The notes under the pieces were generated by a model. The model saw only the letters and a program-made list of their open reading frames with translations, was not told the DNA's origin and ran no database searches. A program made the translations under genes and the position numbers. Below are positions 40,177 through 52,470 of a DNA stretch of 64,000 bases, one piece after another. Origin of the DNA: Azospirillum thermophilum (GTDB lineage Bacteria > Pseudomonadota > Alphaproteobacteria > Azospirillales > Azospirillaceae); assembly GCF_003130795.1 (NCBI RefSeq), contig NZ_CP029353.1:186001-250000 (forward strand), written 5' to 3'. Position 1 is the first letter of the stretch; every line of letters begins with the position of its first letter.

Positions 40177-41511
40177 ATGACCGCAACGATCTTCGCCCTC
40201 GCCACCGCCCCCGGACGTTCCGGTGTGGCGGTGGTTCGCATTTCGGGTCCCGGCGCCGCCGGGGCCCTGGCCGCCCTGACGCCCGGCAAGCCGCTGCCCC
40301 GCCCGCGCGAGGCGACGCTTGCCGCCCTGCGCCACCCCGTCGGCGGCGAGCTGCTGGACCGCGCGATGGTGCTGCGCTTCGCCGCGCCGCGCAGCTTCAC
40401 CGGCGAGGATGTGGTGGAGCTTCATCTGCATGGCGGCCGCGCGGTGGTTGCCGGCGTGGTGGAGGTGCTGGCGTCCCTGCCCGGCCTGCGCATCGCCGAG
40501 CCGGGCGAGTTCACCCGCCGCGCCTTCGAGAACGGCAAGCTGGACCTGACGGAGGCCGAGGCGGTCGCCGATCTGGTGGATGCCGAGACGGCGGCGCAGA
40601 AGCGCCAGGCGCTGCGCCAGATGGAGGGCATGCTCGGCCGGCTCTATGACGGCTGGCGGGAGCGGCTGACCCGCGCGCTGGCCCACATCGAGGCGGCCAT
40701 CGACTTTCCCGAGGAGGACTTGCCGGGCGGCGTCGCCGATGCGGTGCGTCCGGTGCTGGAGACGCTGGCGGCCGGGATCCGGACGCATCTCGACGATGGC
40801 GGACGGGGCGAGCGGCTGCGTGAGGGGCTGCATATCGCCATCGTCGGCGCCCCCAACGCCGGCAAGTCGAGCCTGCTGAACGCCCTCGCCCGGCGGGAGG
40901 CGGCCATCGTCTCCAGCCGTGCCGGCACCACCCGCGACGTGATCGAGGTGCATCTCGACCTCGGCGGCTATCCCGTGGTGCTGGCGGATACCGCCGGACT
41001 GCGCGAGGCGGCGGCCGACGAGGTGGAGGAGGAAGGCATCCGCCGGGCGCGCGACCGGGCGGCCCGCGCCGATGTGAAGGTGGCGGTGTTCGACGCCACC
41101 GCCCTGCCCGCCCTCGACCCCGCCACCCTGGCGCTGGTCGACGCGGACACCGTGGTCGTACTGAACAAGACCGATCTGGCGGAGCCGCCGGCGGTCACCG
41201 TCGCCGGACATCCTGCCGTCGCCCTGTCCGCCCGCACCGGGGCCGGGCTGGCGACGCTGGAAGCGGTGCTGACCACCTTCACCGCCGACCGGCTCGCCGG
41301 CAGCGGTGCGCCCGCGCTGACCCGCGCCCGCCATCGCGCCGCGCTGGAGGAGTGCTGCGAGGCCCTGCTGCGGGCCCTCGCTGCGCCGTTGCCGGAGCTG
41401 GCGGCGGAGGATGTCCGGCTGGCCAGCCGGGCGCTCGGCCGCATCACCGGGCGCGTCGATGTCGAGGACCTGCTGGACGTGATCTTCCGCGACTTCTGCA
41501 TCGGCAAGTAG
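40177..41511 (+). CDS. mnmE: tRNA uridine-5-carboxymethylaminomethyl(34) synthesis GTPase MnmE
   Basis: A 444-residue MnmE, which with MnmG modifies the tRNA wobble uridine. It shows the formyl-THF domain (IFALATAPGRSGVAVVRISG), G-loop GAPNAGKS (224-231), DTAGLRE, NKTDL, and the C-terminal catalytic Cys in the ending CIGK. A perfect parS lies just after the stop, then mnmG. The order mnmE-mnmG-rsmG-parA-parB is conserved. Confidence 0.97.
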   Translation: MTATIFALATAPGRSGVAVVRISGPGAAGALAALTPGKPLPRPREATLAALRHPVGGELLDRAMVLRFAAPRSFTGEDVVELHLHGGRAVVAGVVEVLASLPGLRIAEPGEFTRRAFENGKLDLTEAEAVADLVDAETAAQKRQALRQMEGMLGRLYDGWRERLTRALAHIEAAIDFPEEDLPGGVADAVRPVLETLAAGIRTHLDDGGRGERLREGLHIAIVGAPNAGKSSLLNALARREAAIVSSRAGTTRDVIEVHLDLGGYPVVLADTAGLREAAADEVEEEGIRRARDRAARADVKVAVFDATALPALDPATLALVDADTVVVLNKTDLAEPPAVTVAGHPAVALSARTGAGLATLEAVLTTFTADRLAGSGAPALTRARHRAALEECCEALLRALAAPLPELAAEDVRLASRALGRITGRVDVEDLLDVIFRDFCIGK

Positions 41512-41517
41512 GGCCGC

Positions 41518-41533
41518 TGTTTCACGTGAAACA
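41518..41533. other. parS: parS site 3 (perfect, mnmE-mnmG spacer)
   Basis: TGTTTCACGTGAAACA is a perfect 16-bp parS palindrome. It lies 6 bp after the mnmE stop, the only one of the four sites outside coding sequence. Confidence 0.95.
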
Positions 41534-41603
41534 TCGGTGAGACCGCCCGGATCCCGGACGCCGGACTTGGCGTGGCGGGGCCGCTTCGGGTATGGTCCCG
41601 CCC

Positions 41604-43468
<1,865 letters not shown>

Positions 43469-43469
<1 letters not shown>

Positions 43470-44083
43470 TGACCGGGTTCGACGCGACGCGCTTCCAGGA
43501 CGCCACCGGTGTTTCACGTGAAACAGTGGAGCGGCTGGCTGCCTATGAGGCGGTGCTGCGCAAGTGGCAGCCGAAGATCAACCTCGTCGGCCCCTCCACC
43601 CTCCCCGACGTCTGGAAGCGCCACTTCCTCGACTCCGCCCAGCTCTTCCCGCTGCTGCCGCCGCAGACGCGCGTCCTGGTCGATCTCGGCAGCGGTGCCG
43701 GCTTCCCCGGCCTCGTGCTCGCCCTGCTCGGTGTGCCCGAGGTCCACCTGATCGAGAGCGACGCCCGCAAGGCGGCGTTCCTGCGCGAGGCCGCCCGGCT
43801 GACCGGTACGCTGGTGACGGTGCACAACAAGCGGATCGAGACGGTGCCGCCGATCGAGGCGGACGTGGTCACCGCCCGCGCCCTGGCGCCGTTGGCGGAC
43901 CTGATCGGCTGGGCCTATCCCTTCCTGGGAAACCGCGGAACAGGCCTCTTCCTCAAAGGCCAAAATGTGGAGGAGGAATTGACCGATACCACCAAATCTT
44001 GGAAGATGCGGGCCGAACGTTTTGACAGCCGCAGCGACCCGACCGGAACCATCCTGCGTGTGAGTGGGATCGATCGTGCCTAA
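43469..44083 (+). CDS. rsmG: 16S rRNA (guanine(527)-N7)-methyltransferase RsmG
   Basis: A 204-residue GidB/RsmG SAM-dependent methyltransferase that methylates G527 of 16S rRNA. Motifs: [23 protein letters not shown] motif [15 protein letters not shown], and [12 protein letters not shown]. Residues about 14-19 (GVSRET) are encoded by a perfect parS palindrome. The ATG at 43469 shares one base with the mnmG stop. The next gene is parA. Confidence 0.95.
43510..43525. other. parS: parS site 4 (perfect, inside rsmG)
   Basis: TGTTTCACGTGAAACA again a perfect 16-bp parS palindrome, about 620 bp before parA. It is read in frame as VSRET near the RsmG N-terminus. Confidence 0.95.
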
Positions 44084-44144
44084 GCCCGCGACTCCGCCCT
44101 CTTCTCACCTCCAGGCCAAAAGCCAGGCTTTCCGAGAGGCAGAC

Positions 44145-44941
44145 ATGTCCGTTGCCACCGGTTCCACCGCCCGCGTGATCGCTGTTGCGAACCAGAAGGG
44201 CGGCGTCGGCAAGACCACCACCACCATCAACCTCGCGACCGCGCTCGCCGCCATCGGCAAGCGCGCTCTGGTCATCGACCTCGACCCGCAGGGCAACGCC
44301 TCCACCGGCCTCGGCATTCCGCGGTCGGAGCGCAAGGTCGGCATCTACGACGTGCTGTTCGACGGCCTCGCCCTGCAGGATGCCGCCGTCGTCTCCGCCG
44401 TGCCCAACCTGTCGGTCATCACCTCCTCGGTCGACCTGTCGGGCGCCGAGATCGAGCTGGTCGGCGCCAACCGCCGCGAGTTCCGCCTGCGCGAGGCGGT
44501 GGAGCGCAGCGCGCTGGAATATGATTACGTGCTGATCGACTGCCCGCCGGCGCTCGGCCTGCTCACGCTGAACGCGCTGGTCGCCGCCCATGCGGTGATG
44601 GTCCCGCTGCAGTGTGAATTCTATGCGCTGGAAGGCCTCAGCCATCTCGTCCGGACCATCGAGCGGGTGAAGCGCAGCTTCAACCCGGGGCTCGACATCC
44701 ACGGCGTCGTGCTGACGATGTTCGACAAGCGCAACAACCTCTCCGACATGGTGGCTGCCGACGTCCGCGGCTTCTTCGGGGAGAAGGTCTATGACACGGT
44801 CATCCCCGCAACGTGAAGGTCTCGGAGGCACCGTCGCACGGCAAGCCGGTGCTGCTCTACGACATGCGCTGTTCGGGGGCGCAGGCTTACATCCACCTGG
44901 CCGGCGAGGTGCTGCGCCGTGAGAAGAGACTGAGCGCATGA
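44145..44941 (+). CDS. parA: Chromosome-partitioning ATPase ParA (frameshifted here)
   Basis: A ParA/Soj-type ATPase of about 265 residues once repaired. It has the deviant Walker A KGGVGKT (18-24), IDLDPQGNASTGLG, DYVLIDCPPALGLLTLNAL, and the C-terminal RNVKVSEAPSHGKPVLLYD in another frame. It binds DNA non-specifically and moves ParB-parS complexes. One base is missing in CCCC 44804-44807; without repair the protein ends at 224 residues. Its end overlaps the parB start (ATGA). Start 44145 was chosen as the Met nearest the conserved core with GAGAGG upstream. Confidence 0.95.
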
Positions 44942-45849
44942 TCGAGGACGCGAAGAAATCCGAGACCGGCGGCGCCCGCCGCTCCAGCCTGGGCCGTGGC
45001 CTGTCCGCCCTGTTCGGCGAGGCGACGGAGGACTACACCGCGCTCGACAAGGTCCGCCAGTCGAAGCAGGTGCCGATCGAGTTCGTGCACCCCGGACGCT
45101 ACCAGCCGCGGCGCAAGTTCGACGAGGAGGCGATCCAGGGCCTCGTCGAGTCGATCCGCGACAAGGGCATCCTGCAGCCGCTGCTGGTCCGCCGCGACGG
45201 CGACGATGCCAACAGCTACGAGCTGATCGCCGGCGAGCGCCGCTGGCGCGCCGCGCAGATCGCCGGGCTGCACGAGGTGCCGGTGGTCATCCGCGACCTC
45301 AGCGACCGCGAGGCGCTCGAGATCGCGCTGATCGAGAACATCCAGCGCCAGGACCTCACCCCTCTCGAAGAGGCGGAAGGCTACCGCCGCCTGATGGAGG
45401 AGTTCGACCACACGCAGGAGGATCTGGCGAAGGCCGTCGGCAAGAGCCGCAGCCACGTCGCCAACATGATGCGCCTGCTCGCCCTGCCCGACCCGGTGAA
45501 GAGCATGGTGCAGGACGGCGCGCTGACGGCGGGCCATGCCCGCGCCCTGCTGACCGCGTCCGACCCGGCATCGGTCGCCCGCGAGGTGGTCAAGCGCGGC
45601 CTGAACGTCCGCCAGACCGAGGAGCTGATGCGCGGCGATTCCGGCAAGGCGAAGAAGGCCTCCGCCGGACCCGCCGCCGATTCGGCGCTGCGCGACGTCG
45701 ATCTGGTGAACCTGGAGGAGGAGATCTCGGCCCGCATCGGGCTGAAGGTCGCGATCAACCCCCAGGGCAAGCGCGGGACCATCACCATCCACTACCAGAC
45801 GCTGGACCAGCTCGACGACGTGCTGCGGCGGCTGGGCGGCGAAGGCTGA
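44938..45849 (+). CDS. parB: Chromosome-partitioning protein ParB
   Basis: A 303-residue ParB/Spo0J CTPase that loads at parS and spreads. The N-terminal ParA-stimulating motif [12 protein letters not shown] (16-27) is present, then the CTP-binding motif GERRWRA (99-105), [14 protein letters not shown] (133-146), [23 protein letters not shown] (159-178) and a C-terminal dimer domain. Four parS candidates lie in this window. It overlaps parA by 4 bases (ATGA). Confidence 0.97.
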   Translation: MIEDAKKSETGGARRSSLGRGLSALFGEATEDYTALDKVRQSKQVPIEFVHPGRYQPRRKFDEEAIQGLVESIRDKGILQPLLVRRDGDDANSYELIAGERRWRAAQIAGLHEVPVVIRDLSDREALEIALIENIQRQDLTPLEEAEGYRRLMEEFDHTQEDLAKAVGKSRSHVANMMRLLALPDPVKSMVQDGALTAGHARALLTASDPASVAREVVKRGLNVRQTEELMRGDSGKAKKASAGPAADSALRDVDLVNLEEEISARIGLKVAINPQGKRGTITIHYQTLDQLDDVLRRLGGEG

Positions 45850-45866
45850 GCCGGGCCGCCGGAAAA

Positions 45867-45895
45867 CTGTCATCCGGCTGCAAAGAGCCTGTCAT
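45867..45895 (+). promoter_or_regulatory. Three-repeat Pho box before the phytase-like gene
   Basis: CTGTCAT (45867), CTGCAAA (45878) and CTGTCAT (45889) are spaced at exactly 11 bp, the 7+4 spacing of PhoB sites. TAAACA at 45906-45911, about 10 bp after the last repeat, could be the -10 element. The gene 64 bp downstream encodes a phytase-like secreted protein, so phosphate-starvation control is likely. Confidence 0.75.
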
Positions 45896-45958
45896 CGACC
45901 GTCCCTAAACAGGCGGCGCCGGGTCCGCAGGACCCGGCCAACCAGAGAGGGACAAACG

Positions 45959-47332
45959 ATGAAGAGCTTCCGGGCACTCTGCCTCGCCGGGCTGGCGACC
46001 GCCGCCCTGGCCTGCGGCACCGCCAACGCGCAGCAGGCCTTTCCCGCCAGTCTCGACGGCCACGCCTATCTCGACGCCAAGAGCTTCGTCGCCGCCCCGG
46101 CCGATGCACCGGAGATGCTGAAGACCTCGGGCAAGTTCACCGCCGACACCCGCAAGCGCGTCGACCAGATCGGCGGCATCGAGGGGGTGACCTCGCTGTC
46201 GGCGCCGGGCGTGCCGCGCAGGACCGGGATCAGCCTGCCCTTCGAGGGGCAGCCGGTGCAGGGCTTCTCCGGCATCAAGTCTCTGGGCAACGGCGAGTTC
46301 CTCGTGCTGACCGACAACGGCTTCGGCAGCAAGGCCAACTCGCCGGACGCCATGCTGATGCTGCACCGCCTGAAGATCGACTGGGCCAAGGGCAGCGTCG
46401 AACGGCTGGAGACCATCTTCCTGCGCGATCCCGACCGCAAGGTGCCCTTCCTGATCACCACCGAGGCGACCAGGGAACGCTACCTGACCGGCGCCGACTT
46501 CGACATCGAGAGCGTGCAGCCGGTCGGCGACAGGCTCTATTTCGGCGACGAGTTCGGTCCTTACGTCATCGTCACCGACAAGACCGGCAAGGTGCTGTCG
46601 GTGCATGAGACGGTGATCGGCGGCAAGCCGGTGCGCTCGCCCGACCACTACGCCGTCGGCACCCCCGGCGCTCCCGGTCCGGTGATGTTCGAGGCGCGCC
46701 GCTCCAAGGGGTTCGAGGGCATGGCAGCCTCGCCGGACGGCAAGACGCTCTATCCCCTGCTGGAAGGCGCCCTGTGGAACCCCGAGGCCAACGCACCGGA
46801 GACCCATGAGGGCCGCGAGTTCCTGCGCATCGCCGAGTTCGACGTGGCGAGCAACAGCTTCACCGGCAAGAGCTGGAAGTACAAGCTGGAGGTCAACGGC
46901 CACGCCATCGGCGACTTCAACATGATCGACGCCACCACCGGCCTGATCATCGAGCGCGACAACCTGGAAGGAGAGCCGTCGAAGGCCTGCCAGGGCGAAC
47001 CGAAGCCCGACTGCTTCAACGTGACGGCGAAGTTCAAGCGGGTCTACAAGATCGACTTCTCGCAGGCCGACGCGGACGGCTTCGTCAAGAAGGTCGGCTA
47101 TATCGACCTGATGGACATGCGGGATCCGAAGAAGCTCGCCCGCCTCGGCGACCGGAACGGCACGCTGACCTTCCCCTTCTTCACCATCGAGAATGTCGAC
47201 GTGGTGGACGCCGAGCACATCATCGTCGGCAACGACAACAACCTGCCCTTCTCCAGCGGCCGGGCCATCGGGCAGAACGACCACAACGAGTTCGTGCTGC
47301 TGCGCGTGCCGGAGCTGCTGGCGGCCAAGTAA
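45959..47332 (+). CDS. Secreted esterase-like activity of phytase family protein
   Basis: A 457-residue exported protein with a signal peptide (LCLAGLATAALACGTANAQQ). It belongs to the phytase-like / esterase-like family: GGIEGVTSLSAPG, SGIKSLGNGEFLVLTDNGFG, FGDEFGPYVIV, GFEGMAASPDGKTLYPLLEG, and a beta-propeller-like body. The family likely hydrolyses phosphate esters outside the cytoplasm. Its promoter carries a Pho box, which supports release of phosphate when phosphate is short. Cysteines near residue 345-353 may form a disulfide. Confidence 0.85.
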   Translation: MKSFRALCLAGLATAALACGTANAQQAFPASLDGHAYLDAKSFVAAPADAPEMLKTSGKFTADTRKRVDQIGGIEGVTSLSAPGVPRRTGISLPFEGQPVQGFSGIKSLGNGEFLVLTDNGFGSKANSPDAMLMLHRLKIDWAKGSVERLETIFLRDPDRKVPFLITTEATRERYLTGADFDIESVQPVGDRLYFGDEFGPYVIVTDKTGKVLSVHETVIGGKPVRSPDHYAVGTPGAPGPVMFEARRSKGFEGMAASPDGKTLYPLLEGALWNPEANAPETHEGREFLRIAEFDVASNSFTGKSWKYKLEVNGHAIGDFNMIDATTGLIIERDNLEGEPSKACQGEPKPDCFNVTAKFKRVYKIDFSQADADGFVKKVGYIDLMDMRDPKKLARLGDRNGTLTFPFFTIENVDVVDAEHIIVGNDNNLPFSSGRAIGQNDHNEFVLLRVPELLAAK

Positions 47333-47345
47333 GGATGGACGAGCG

Positions 47346-47373
47346 CCCCGCGATCCGGCCCCGGGTCGCGGGG
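47346..47373. terminator. GC-rich hairpin between convergent phytase-like gene and holA
   Basis: CCCCGCGA and TCGCGGGG form an 8-bp stem with a 12-nt loop, 13 bp past the phytase-like stop. No T-tract follows, so it may end transcription with help from other factors. Confidence 0.45.
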
Positions 47374-47385
47374 ACCGCCCGCCCC

Positions 47386-48408
47386 CTACCGCCGCGCCAG
47401 CGAGGAGAGCTGGAACAGGACGCGGGCGCAGATGGTCTGGTCGGGCATGTTGGTGCGCTTGCAGTCGGCCTCGGCCTCGACCAGGCGCTCCAGCGCCTGA
47501 CGGATCAGCGGCAGCGACCAGCGGCGTGCCTGGCCGACCAGCCGGGTCTTCAGCTTGAAGAACACCGGCGGGCGGATGGCGTCCACCGCGGCCTCCGCCG
47601 GCTTGCCGGCCGCCACCTGGGCGGCGATCAGCTGCAGGCGCTGGAAATGGCGCTGCGCCCCGCGCAGGATCGGCACCGGCGAGGTTCCCTCGGCGAAGAG
47701 CCGGCCGAGCGAGCGGTCGAGCGTCGCGAAATCACCGTCGGCGGCGGCCCAGATCGGCTCGTCCATCGACAGGGCGGCGCTGTCGCCGATGCAGGCCTCG
47801 GCATCCTCAAGCCGGACACGTTTGGCGTCGCCCATATAGAGAGCCAGCTTCTCCATCTCGCCGCGCGCCACCATGCGGTCGCCGACGAGATTGCCGGCGA
47901 GGAAGGACAGCGCCTCCTGATCGGCGGTCAGCCCGTGCTCCTGCAGGATGTCGGCGATGACGCGGCCGAGCGACGCCTCCTCCTCGACATAGCAGGGGAT
48001 GGCGGCCCCGGTCTCCGCCCCTTCGAACAGCAGCCGCAGCTTCGACCGGGTGCCGAGGTCGCCGGCCTCCACCACGACGAGGCTGTCGCCGGGCGGCGGC
48101 GAGTCCAGGAAGGCGGTGAAGGCGGCAGCGCAGTTGTCCTCGGCATCGCGCACGCGGATCAGCCGGCGCCCGCCGGTGAAGGAGATCGCGGCGGCCTCGT
48201 CGGTCAGCCGGGCGGGATCGTCGGCGATGGCGCGACCGAGGAACTCGGCGACACGGAAGGGGTCGGACAGGTCGGGGACGACGGTACGGCCGAGCGTCAG
48301 GGCGCGGTCGCGCACCAGGCCGGCGTCGGGACCATAGAGCAGCACCGCCCGGACCTTTGGATCCGGGCGCCGCAGGAAACCGTCGATCGCCTTGGCTTGA
48401 AGCTTCAC
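47386..48408 (-). CDS. holA: DNA polymerase III subunit delta
   Basis: A 340-residue HolA, the clamp-loader delta subunit. It has the N-terminal RAVLLYGPDAGLVRDRA, LVVVEAGDLGTRSKLRLLFE, EMEKLALYMGD and the helical C-terminal collar domain. The start is GTG at 48408. It is the last gene of the DUF3576-leuS-lptE-holA operon, conserved in alphaproteobacteria. Confidence 0.92.
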   Translation of the reverse strand: MKLQAKAIDGFLRRPDPKVRAVLLYGPDAGLVRDRALTLGRTVVPDLSDPFRVAEFLGRAIADDPARLTDEAAAISFTGGRRLIRVRDAEDNCAAAFTAFLDSPPPGDSLVVVEAGDLGTRSKLRLLFEGAETGAAIPCYVEEEASLGRVIADILQEHGLTADQEALSFLAGNLVGDRMVARGEMEKLALYMGDAKRVRLEDAEACIGDSAALSMDEPIWAAADGDFATLDRSLGRLFAEGTSPVPILRGAQRHFQRLQLIAAQVAAGKPAEAAVDAIRPPVFFKLKTRLVGQARRWSLPLIRQALERLVEAEADCKRTNMPDQTICARVLFQLSSLARR

Positions 48409-48432
48409 GGGAGCGGTCTCCGCCCGCCGCGG

Positions 48433-48975
48433 TCAGGAGCCGCGGCCAAGGAACATCGCGACGCGGGTGGTGATGTCGTTGGAGATCTCGGACAACGCCC
48501 GGTCATAGGCATTCTCGACCGTCAGCAGGCCGGCGTAATGCTGTTCCAGGATGTTGTAGCTGATCATCGACCGGGCGCTGGACTGGAACACCACCTGCCC
48601 CGTCGCGGTGTCGACCAGACGGTAGGGGGCGGTGACCATAAGCTGGGCGCGGATGGCCGAGGCATCCTTCTGCAGCGCCAGCTTCTGTTCGTAGGCCGTC
48701 AGCGAGGTGTCGAGCCGGTAGCGCGGGTTGCCCGGCCGGCTCGATTCGTAGAAGCGGTCGATCAGCAGGTTGCGCAGCTTCTGGCCTTCGCGGTCCGGGA
48801 TGGGCGCGATCTCGACCGTGTTCAGCTTCTCCGCCGCGCCGGCCCCGACTCCGGCACCGCCGTAGAGGGGCTGGAAGCCGCAGGCGGAGGCCGCCAGGGA
48901 AGCCGCCACCAGGACCAGGGCGCGAAGCCCCTGCCCCGGGCGGCGGCGGATGCTGTTCCGGTCAGACGACGACAT
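48433..48975 (-). CDS. lptE: LPS-assembly lipoprotein LptE
   Basis: A 180-residue LptE lipoprotein, the plug of the LptD outer-membrane LPS translocon. Signal peptide and lipobox LAASACG, then FQPLYGG, the family hallmark after the lipid Cys; [11 protein letters not shown] and Ser/Tyr strands follow. It overlaps the leuS stop by 14 bases, so coupling is likely. Confidence 0.92.
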   Translation of the reverse strand: MSSSDRNSIRRRPGQGLRALVLVAASLAASACGFQPLYGGAGVGAGAAEKLNTVEIAPIPDREGQKLRNLLIDRFYESSRPGNPRYRLDTSLTAYEQKLALQKDASAIRAQLMVTAPYRLVDTATGQVVFQSSARSMISYNILEQHYAGLLTVENAYDRALSEISNDITTRVAMFLGRGS

Positions 48976-51529
48976 TGATCACCCGGTTCGGGACGACGAT
49001 GACCTTGCGCACCGGCTTGCCGTCCAGCGCGCGCTGCACGTTGGGATCGCCGAGAGCGGCCTGCTCCGCGGCGTCCTTCGCCATGTCGCGCGGCAGTTCC
49101 AGCGTCGCGCGCAGCTTGCCGTTGACCTGGATGGCCATGGTGACGCTGTCCTCCACCACCAGGGCGGGGTCGGCCTCGGGCCAGGGCTCGTCGGCCAGCA
49201 GCGTGTCGTGGCCGAGCTGGACCCACAGCTCCTCCGCCAGATGCGGCATCATCGGGCCGACCAGCCGGACGGTGGCCTCGAACCCTTCGCGCAGCACCCA
49301 GGCCTCGCCCTCGCCCGAGCCGTCGAGCTCGCCGAGCGCGTTGGTCAGCTCGCGCACGCGGGCGACCGCCTTGTTGAAGCGGAACTTGTCGAGATCCTCC
49401 GACATGCCGGCGATCGTCTTGTGGATCAGGCGGCGGGCCTGCTCCGCCCGCGGGCTCAGGCCGGCGGGGAGCGGCGTGCCGGCCGGCGGCAGGGCCGGCG
49501 CCTCGGTGATCATCCGCCACAGGCGGTTGATGTAGCGCCAGGCGCCGTCGATGCCGGCTTCCGTCCATTCCAGGTCGCGTTCCGGCGGGCTGTCGGACAG
49601 CATGAACAGGCGGGCGGCGTCGGCCCCGTAGGTGCCGATGATGTGTGCCGGGTCCACCACGTTCTTCTTGGACTTGGACATCTTCTCGACGCGGCCGACC
49701 ACCACCGGGGCGCCGGTGTCGGCGCGCACCAGATCGCCCGATTCGGCCTTCTTCAGGTCGGTCGGCGCCAGCCAGGCGCCGGTCGCGGCGTCCTTGTAGG
49801 TCTCGTGGTTGACCATGCCCTGGGTGAAGAGGCCGGTGAAGGGCTCCTCCAGGTTCAGGTAGCCGCAGGTCTTCAGCGCCCGCGTCCAGAAGCGCGCGTA
49901 GAGCAGGTGCAGGACGGCATGCTCGATGCCGCCGATGTACTGGTCGACGCCCAGCCAGTAATCGACCGCGCCGCGGGTGAAGGCCGCCGTCTCCACCTTC
50001 GGCGAGCAGAAGCGGGCGAAATACCAGCTCGACTCGATGAAGGTGTCGAAGGTGTCGGTCTCGCGCACCGCCGCCTTGCCGCAGGTCGGGCAGGTCGTGT
50101 GCTTCCAGGTCGGGTGGTGGTCCAGCGGGTTGCCGGGCTTGTCGAAGGTGACGTCGTCGGGCAGGACGACCGGCAGATCCGACTCGGGCACCGGCACGAT
50201 GCCGCAATCCGGGCAGTGGATGACCGGAATCGGGCAGCCCCAGTAGCGCTGCCGGGACACGCCCCAGTCGCGCAGGCGGTACTGGGTGGTGCGCTCGCCC
50301 TGCCCCGCCGCCTCCATGCGCCGGCCGACCTCCTGCTTGGCCGACTCGACGTCGAGCCCGTCCAGGAAGCGGGAGTTGCGCAGGACGCCGGGGCCGGTAT
50401 AGGCCTCGTCCCCCACCGCGAAGGTGGCCGGATCGGCGTCCTCGGGGATGACGACGGGCCGCACCGGCAGGCCGTACTTGCGGGCGAAGTCGAGGTCGCG
50501 CTGGTCGTGCGCCGGGCAGCCGAAGATGGCGCCGGTGCCGTATTCCATCAGCACGAAGTTCGCGACATAGACCGGCAGGGTCCAGTCGGGATCGAAGGGG
50601 TGGACGACCTTGAGCCCGGTGTCGTAGCCGCGCTTCTCCGCCGTCTCGATCGCCTCCTCGCTGGTGCCGGAGCGGTTGCACTCCGCGATGAACTCGGCCA
50701 GCTCGGGGTTGCCGGCGGCCAGCTCGGCGGCCAGCGGATGGTTGGGGGAGATGGCGGCGAAGGACGCGCCGAACAGCGTGTCAGGCCGGGTGGTGAAGAC
50801 CTCCAGCCCGTCCGCCCGGCCGGCGACCTCGAAGCGGAAGCGCACGCCGGTGGACTTGCCGATCCAGTTCTCCTGCATCAGGCGCACGCGTTCGGGCCAG
50901 CGGTCCAGCGACTCGAGCCCCTTCAGCAGGTCGTCGGCGAAGTGGGTGATCTTCAGGAACCACTGGGACAGCTTGCGCTTCTCGACCAGGGCGCCGGTGC
51001 GCCAGCCGCGGCCGTCGATCACCTGCTCGTTGGCCAGCACGGTGTTGTCCACCGGGTCCCAGTTGACCCAGGACTCCTTGCGGTAGGCCAGCCCGGCCTT
51101 CAGGAAGTCCAGGAACATCTTCTGCTCGTGGCGGTAATACTCCACGTCGCAGGTGGCGACCTCGCGGTCCCAGTCGATGGACAGGCCCATCGTCTTGAGC
51201 TGGGCGCGCATGGTCGCGATGTTCTCGCGCGTCCAGGCCGCGGGATGGACCTTCTTCTCCAGCGCGGCATTCTCCGCCGGCAGGCCGAAGGCGTCCCAGC
51301 CCATCGGGTGCAGGACGTTGAAGCCCTTGGCGCGCTTGAAGCGCGCGATCACGTCGCCGATGGTGTAGTTGCGGACGTGCCCCATGTGGATGCGCCCCGA
51401 CGGATAGGGGAACATCTCCAGCACATAGTATTTCGGCCGGCTCGTGTCCTCGTGCGCGGTGAAGCAGCCCTTCCGCTCCCACACGCCCTGCCACTTCGCC
51501 TCGGTTTCCTTGACATTGTAACGCGACAT
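48962..51529 (-). CDS. leuS: Leucyl-tRNA synthetase
   Basis: An 855-residue LeuRS. It has the HIGH-type motif [16 protein letters not shown], a CP1 editing domain, a zinc-finger-like CPTCGKAAV, and [12 protein letters not shown]. The length is normal for the bacterial type. It is second in the DUF3576-leuS-lptE-holA operon. It is one of the largest intact genes, so frame errors are not uniform. Confidence 0.97.
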   Translation of the reverse strand: MSRYNVKETEAKWQGVWERKGCFTAHEDTSRPKYYVLEMFPYPSGRIHMGHVRNYTIGDVIARFKRAKGFNVLHPMGWDAFGLPAENAALEKKVHPAAWTRENIATMRAQLKTMGLSIDWDREVATCDVEYYRHEQKMFLDFLKAGLAYRKESWVNWDPVDNTVLANEQVIDGRGWRTGALVEKRKLSQWFLKITHFADDLLKGLESLDRWPERVRLMQENWIGKSTGVRFRFEVAGRADGLEVFTTRPDTLFGASFAAISPNHPLAAELAAGNPELAEFIAECNRSGTSEEAIETAEKRGYDTGLKVVHPFDPDWTLPVYVANFVLMEYGTGAIFGCPAHDQRDLDFARKYGLPVRPVVIPEDADPATFAVGDEAYTGPGVLRNSRFLDGLDVESAKQEVGRRMEAAGQGERTTQYRLRDWGVSRQRYWGCPIPVIHCPDCGIVPVPESDLPVVLPDDVTFDKPGNPLDHHPTWKHTTCPTCGKAAVRETDTFDTFIESSWYFARFCSPKVETAAFTRGAVDYWLGVDQYIGGIEHAVLHLLYARFWTRALKTCGYLNLEEPFTGLFTQGMVNHETYKDAATGAWLAPTDLKKAESGDLVRADTGAPVVVGRVEKMSKSKKNVVDPAHIIGTYGADAARLFMLSDSPPERDLEWTEAGIDGAWRYINRLWRMITEAPALPPAGTPLPAGLSPRAEQARRLIHKTIAGMSEDLDKFRFNKAVARVRELTNALGELDGSGEGEAWVLREGFEATVRLVGPMMPHLAEELWVQLGHDTLLADEPWPEADPALVVEDSVTMAIQVNGKLRATLELPRDMAKDAAEQAALGDPNVQRALDGKPVRKVIVVPNRVINVVV

Positions 51530-51585
51530 GATCGCGACGCCGTTTCCCGTTGGTTAGGCTTTCGTCGGAAGAAGTGCCGCGGCGC

Positions 51586-52125
51586 TCAGCGCGCGGCGGC
51601 GTTCTGCGCGACGCGAAGCTGGCGGGCGCGGGTCAGCACCGCGTCCTCGAGAGTGCTGGCGGTGTCGGCGCCGACGGAGGTGTCGCGCCAGTCGTTGCCG
51701 ACCTTCTGCTGCTTGAACACGGCGACCCGCACGCCGTCGGCGCGGAGCTGGCGGTCGAGGATGTAGAGGTTGACCTTGAAGCGCTCGTTCGGGGTGTCGG
51801 GCGGGGAGTACCAGTCGGTCAGGATCACGCCGCCGAAGGGATCGGCCGAGGCGATCGGCATGAAGGACAGGGTATCGAGCGAGGCGCGCCACAGGAAGCT
51901 GTTGACGCCGATGCCGTTGGCCGCGGCATCCTGGTCGCCGCCGCGCTTGTTCTTGCCGAACAGGTTGATGCCGCCCTCGGTGCCGAGCAGGCTGCCGAAC
52001 TTGTACTCTTTCTTGATCTGCTCCTCGACCGTTTCGGTTTGGCCGCCCCAGCTGGAGCAGCCGGCCACGGCGAGCGAAGCGGCCAGCATTGCAGGAACGA
52101 GGCGGACGGGGAAAGAGCGGCGCAT
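51586..52125 (-). CDS. DUF3576 domain lipoprotein
   Basis: A 179-residue lipoprotein (lipobox LAVAGCSS). DUF3576 motifs: GIGVNSFLWRASLDTLSFMP, SADPFGGVILTDWY and RQLRADGVRVAVFKQ. The function is unknown. It sits 56 bp upstream of leuS, its fixed partner in alphaproteobacteria, as first gene of the operon. Confidence 0.9.
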   Translation of the reverse strand: MRRSFPVRLVPAMLAASLAVAGCSSWGGQTETVEEQIKKEYKFGSLLGTEGGINLFGKNKRGGDQDAAANGIGVNSFLWRASLDTLSFMPIASADPFGGVILTDWYSPPDTPNERFKVNLYILDRQLRADGVRVAVFKQQKVGNDWRDTSVGADTASTLEDAVLTRARQLRVAQNAAAR

Positions 52126-52470
52126 GGTGATGGGACCCGGGTCGAGATCAAGGGGGTACCGCGCGCGCGAATAGCGCGGAGTGCCGGTGAAAAGACCATA
52201 AAAACACCGCCATGCGCAACAGCGGATGCGCTGCCCCGCTCACGCCCGGCATTTTGCGGCGGCGTCCGCGCTGTTGCGGCACACCTTTATATAAGGGCCG
52301 CCAACGGGTGCCGGCGGGCGGAAAACTGTGGTGCGTCAGACACACTGTCCCCCCATTGCAGCATTCTTCGCCATTTCCGGCTTGCTGGTTCGGGCTGCGG
52401 TGCGTACGAAAGCATCAGCCAGGATGTCAACCAGGCTGAAACATCTGCTGCCAGGATGGAGGCAACAATC
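52126..52470. promoter_or_regulatory. 345-bp divergent spacer before porin 1
   Basis: No gene is seen. It holds the DUF3576 operon promoter and the porin 1 promoter. A near-palindrome CCTTTATATAAGG (52284-52296) is the only AT-rich element. GGAGG lies 7 bases before the porin start. No confident -35/-10 pair was found. Confidence 0.4.

Noticed and set aside
47335..48978. A 547-codon open frame opposite holA and lptE
   Set aside because: An antisense shadow: composition is Arg/Gln/Gly-rich with no recognisable domain, while holA and lptE are clear.
48950..51766. A 938-codon open frame on the plus strand opposite leuS
   Set aside because: It is the antisense shadow of leuS, which carries all tRNA-synthetase motifs; no supported protein features.
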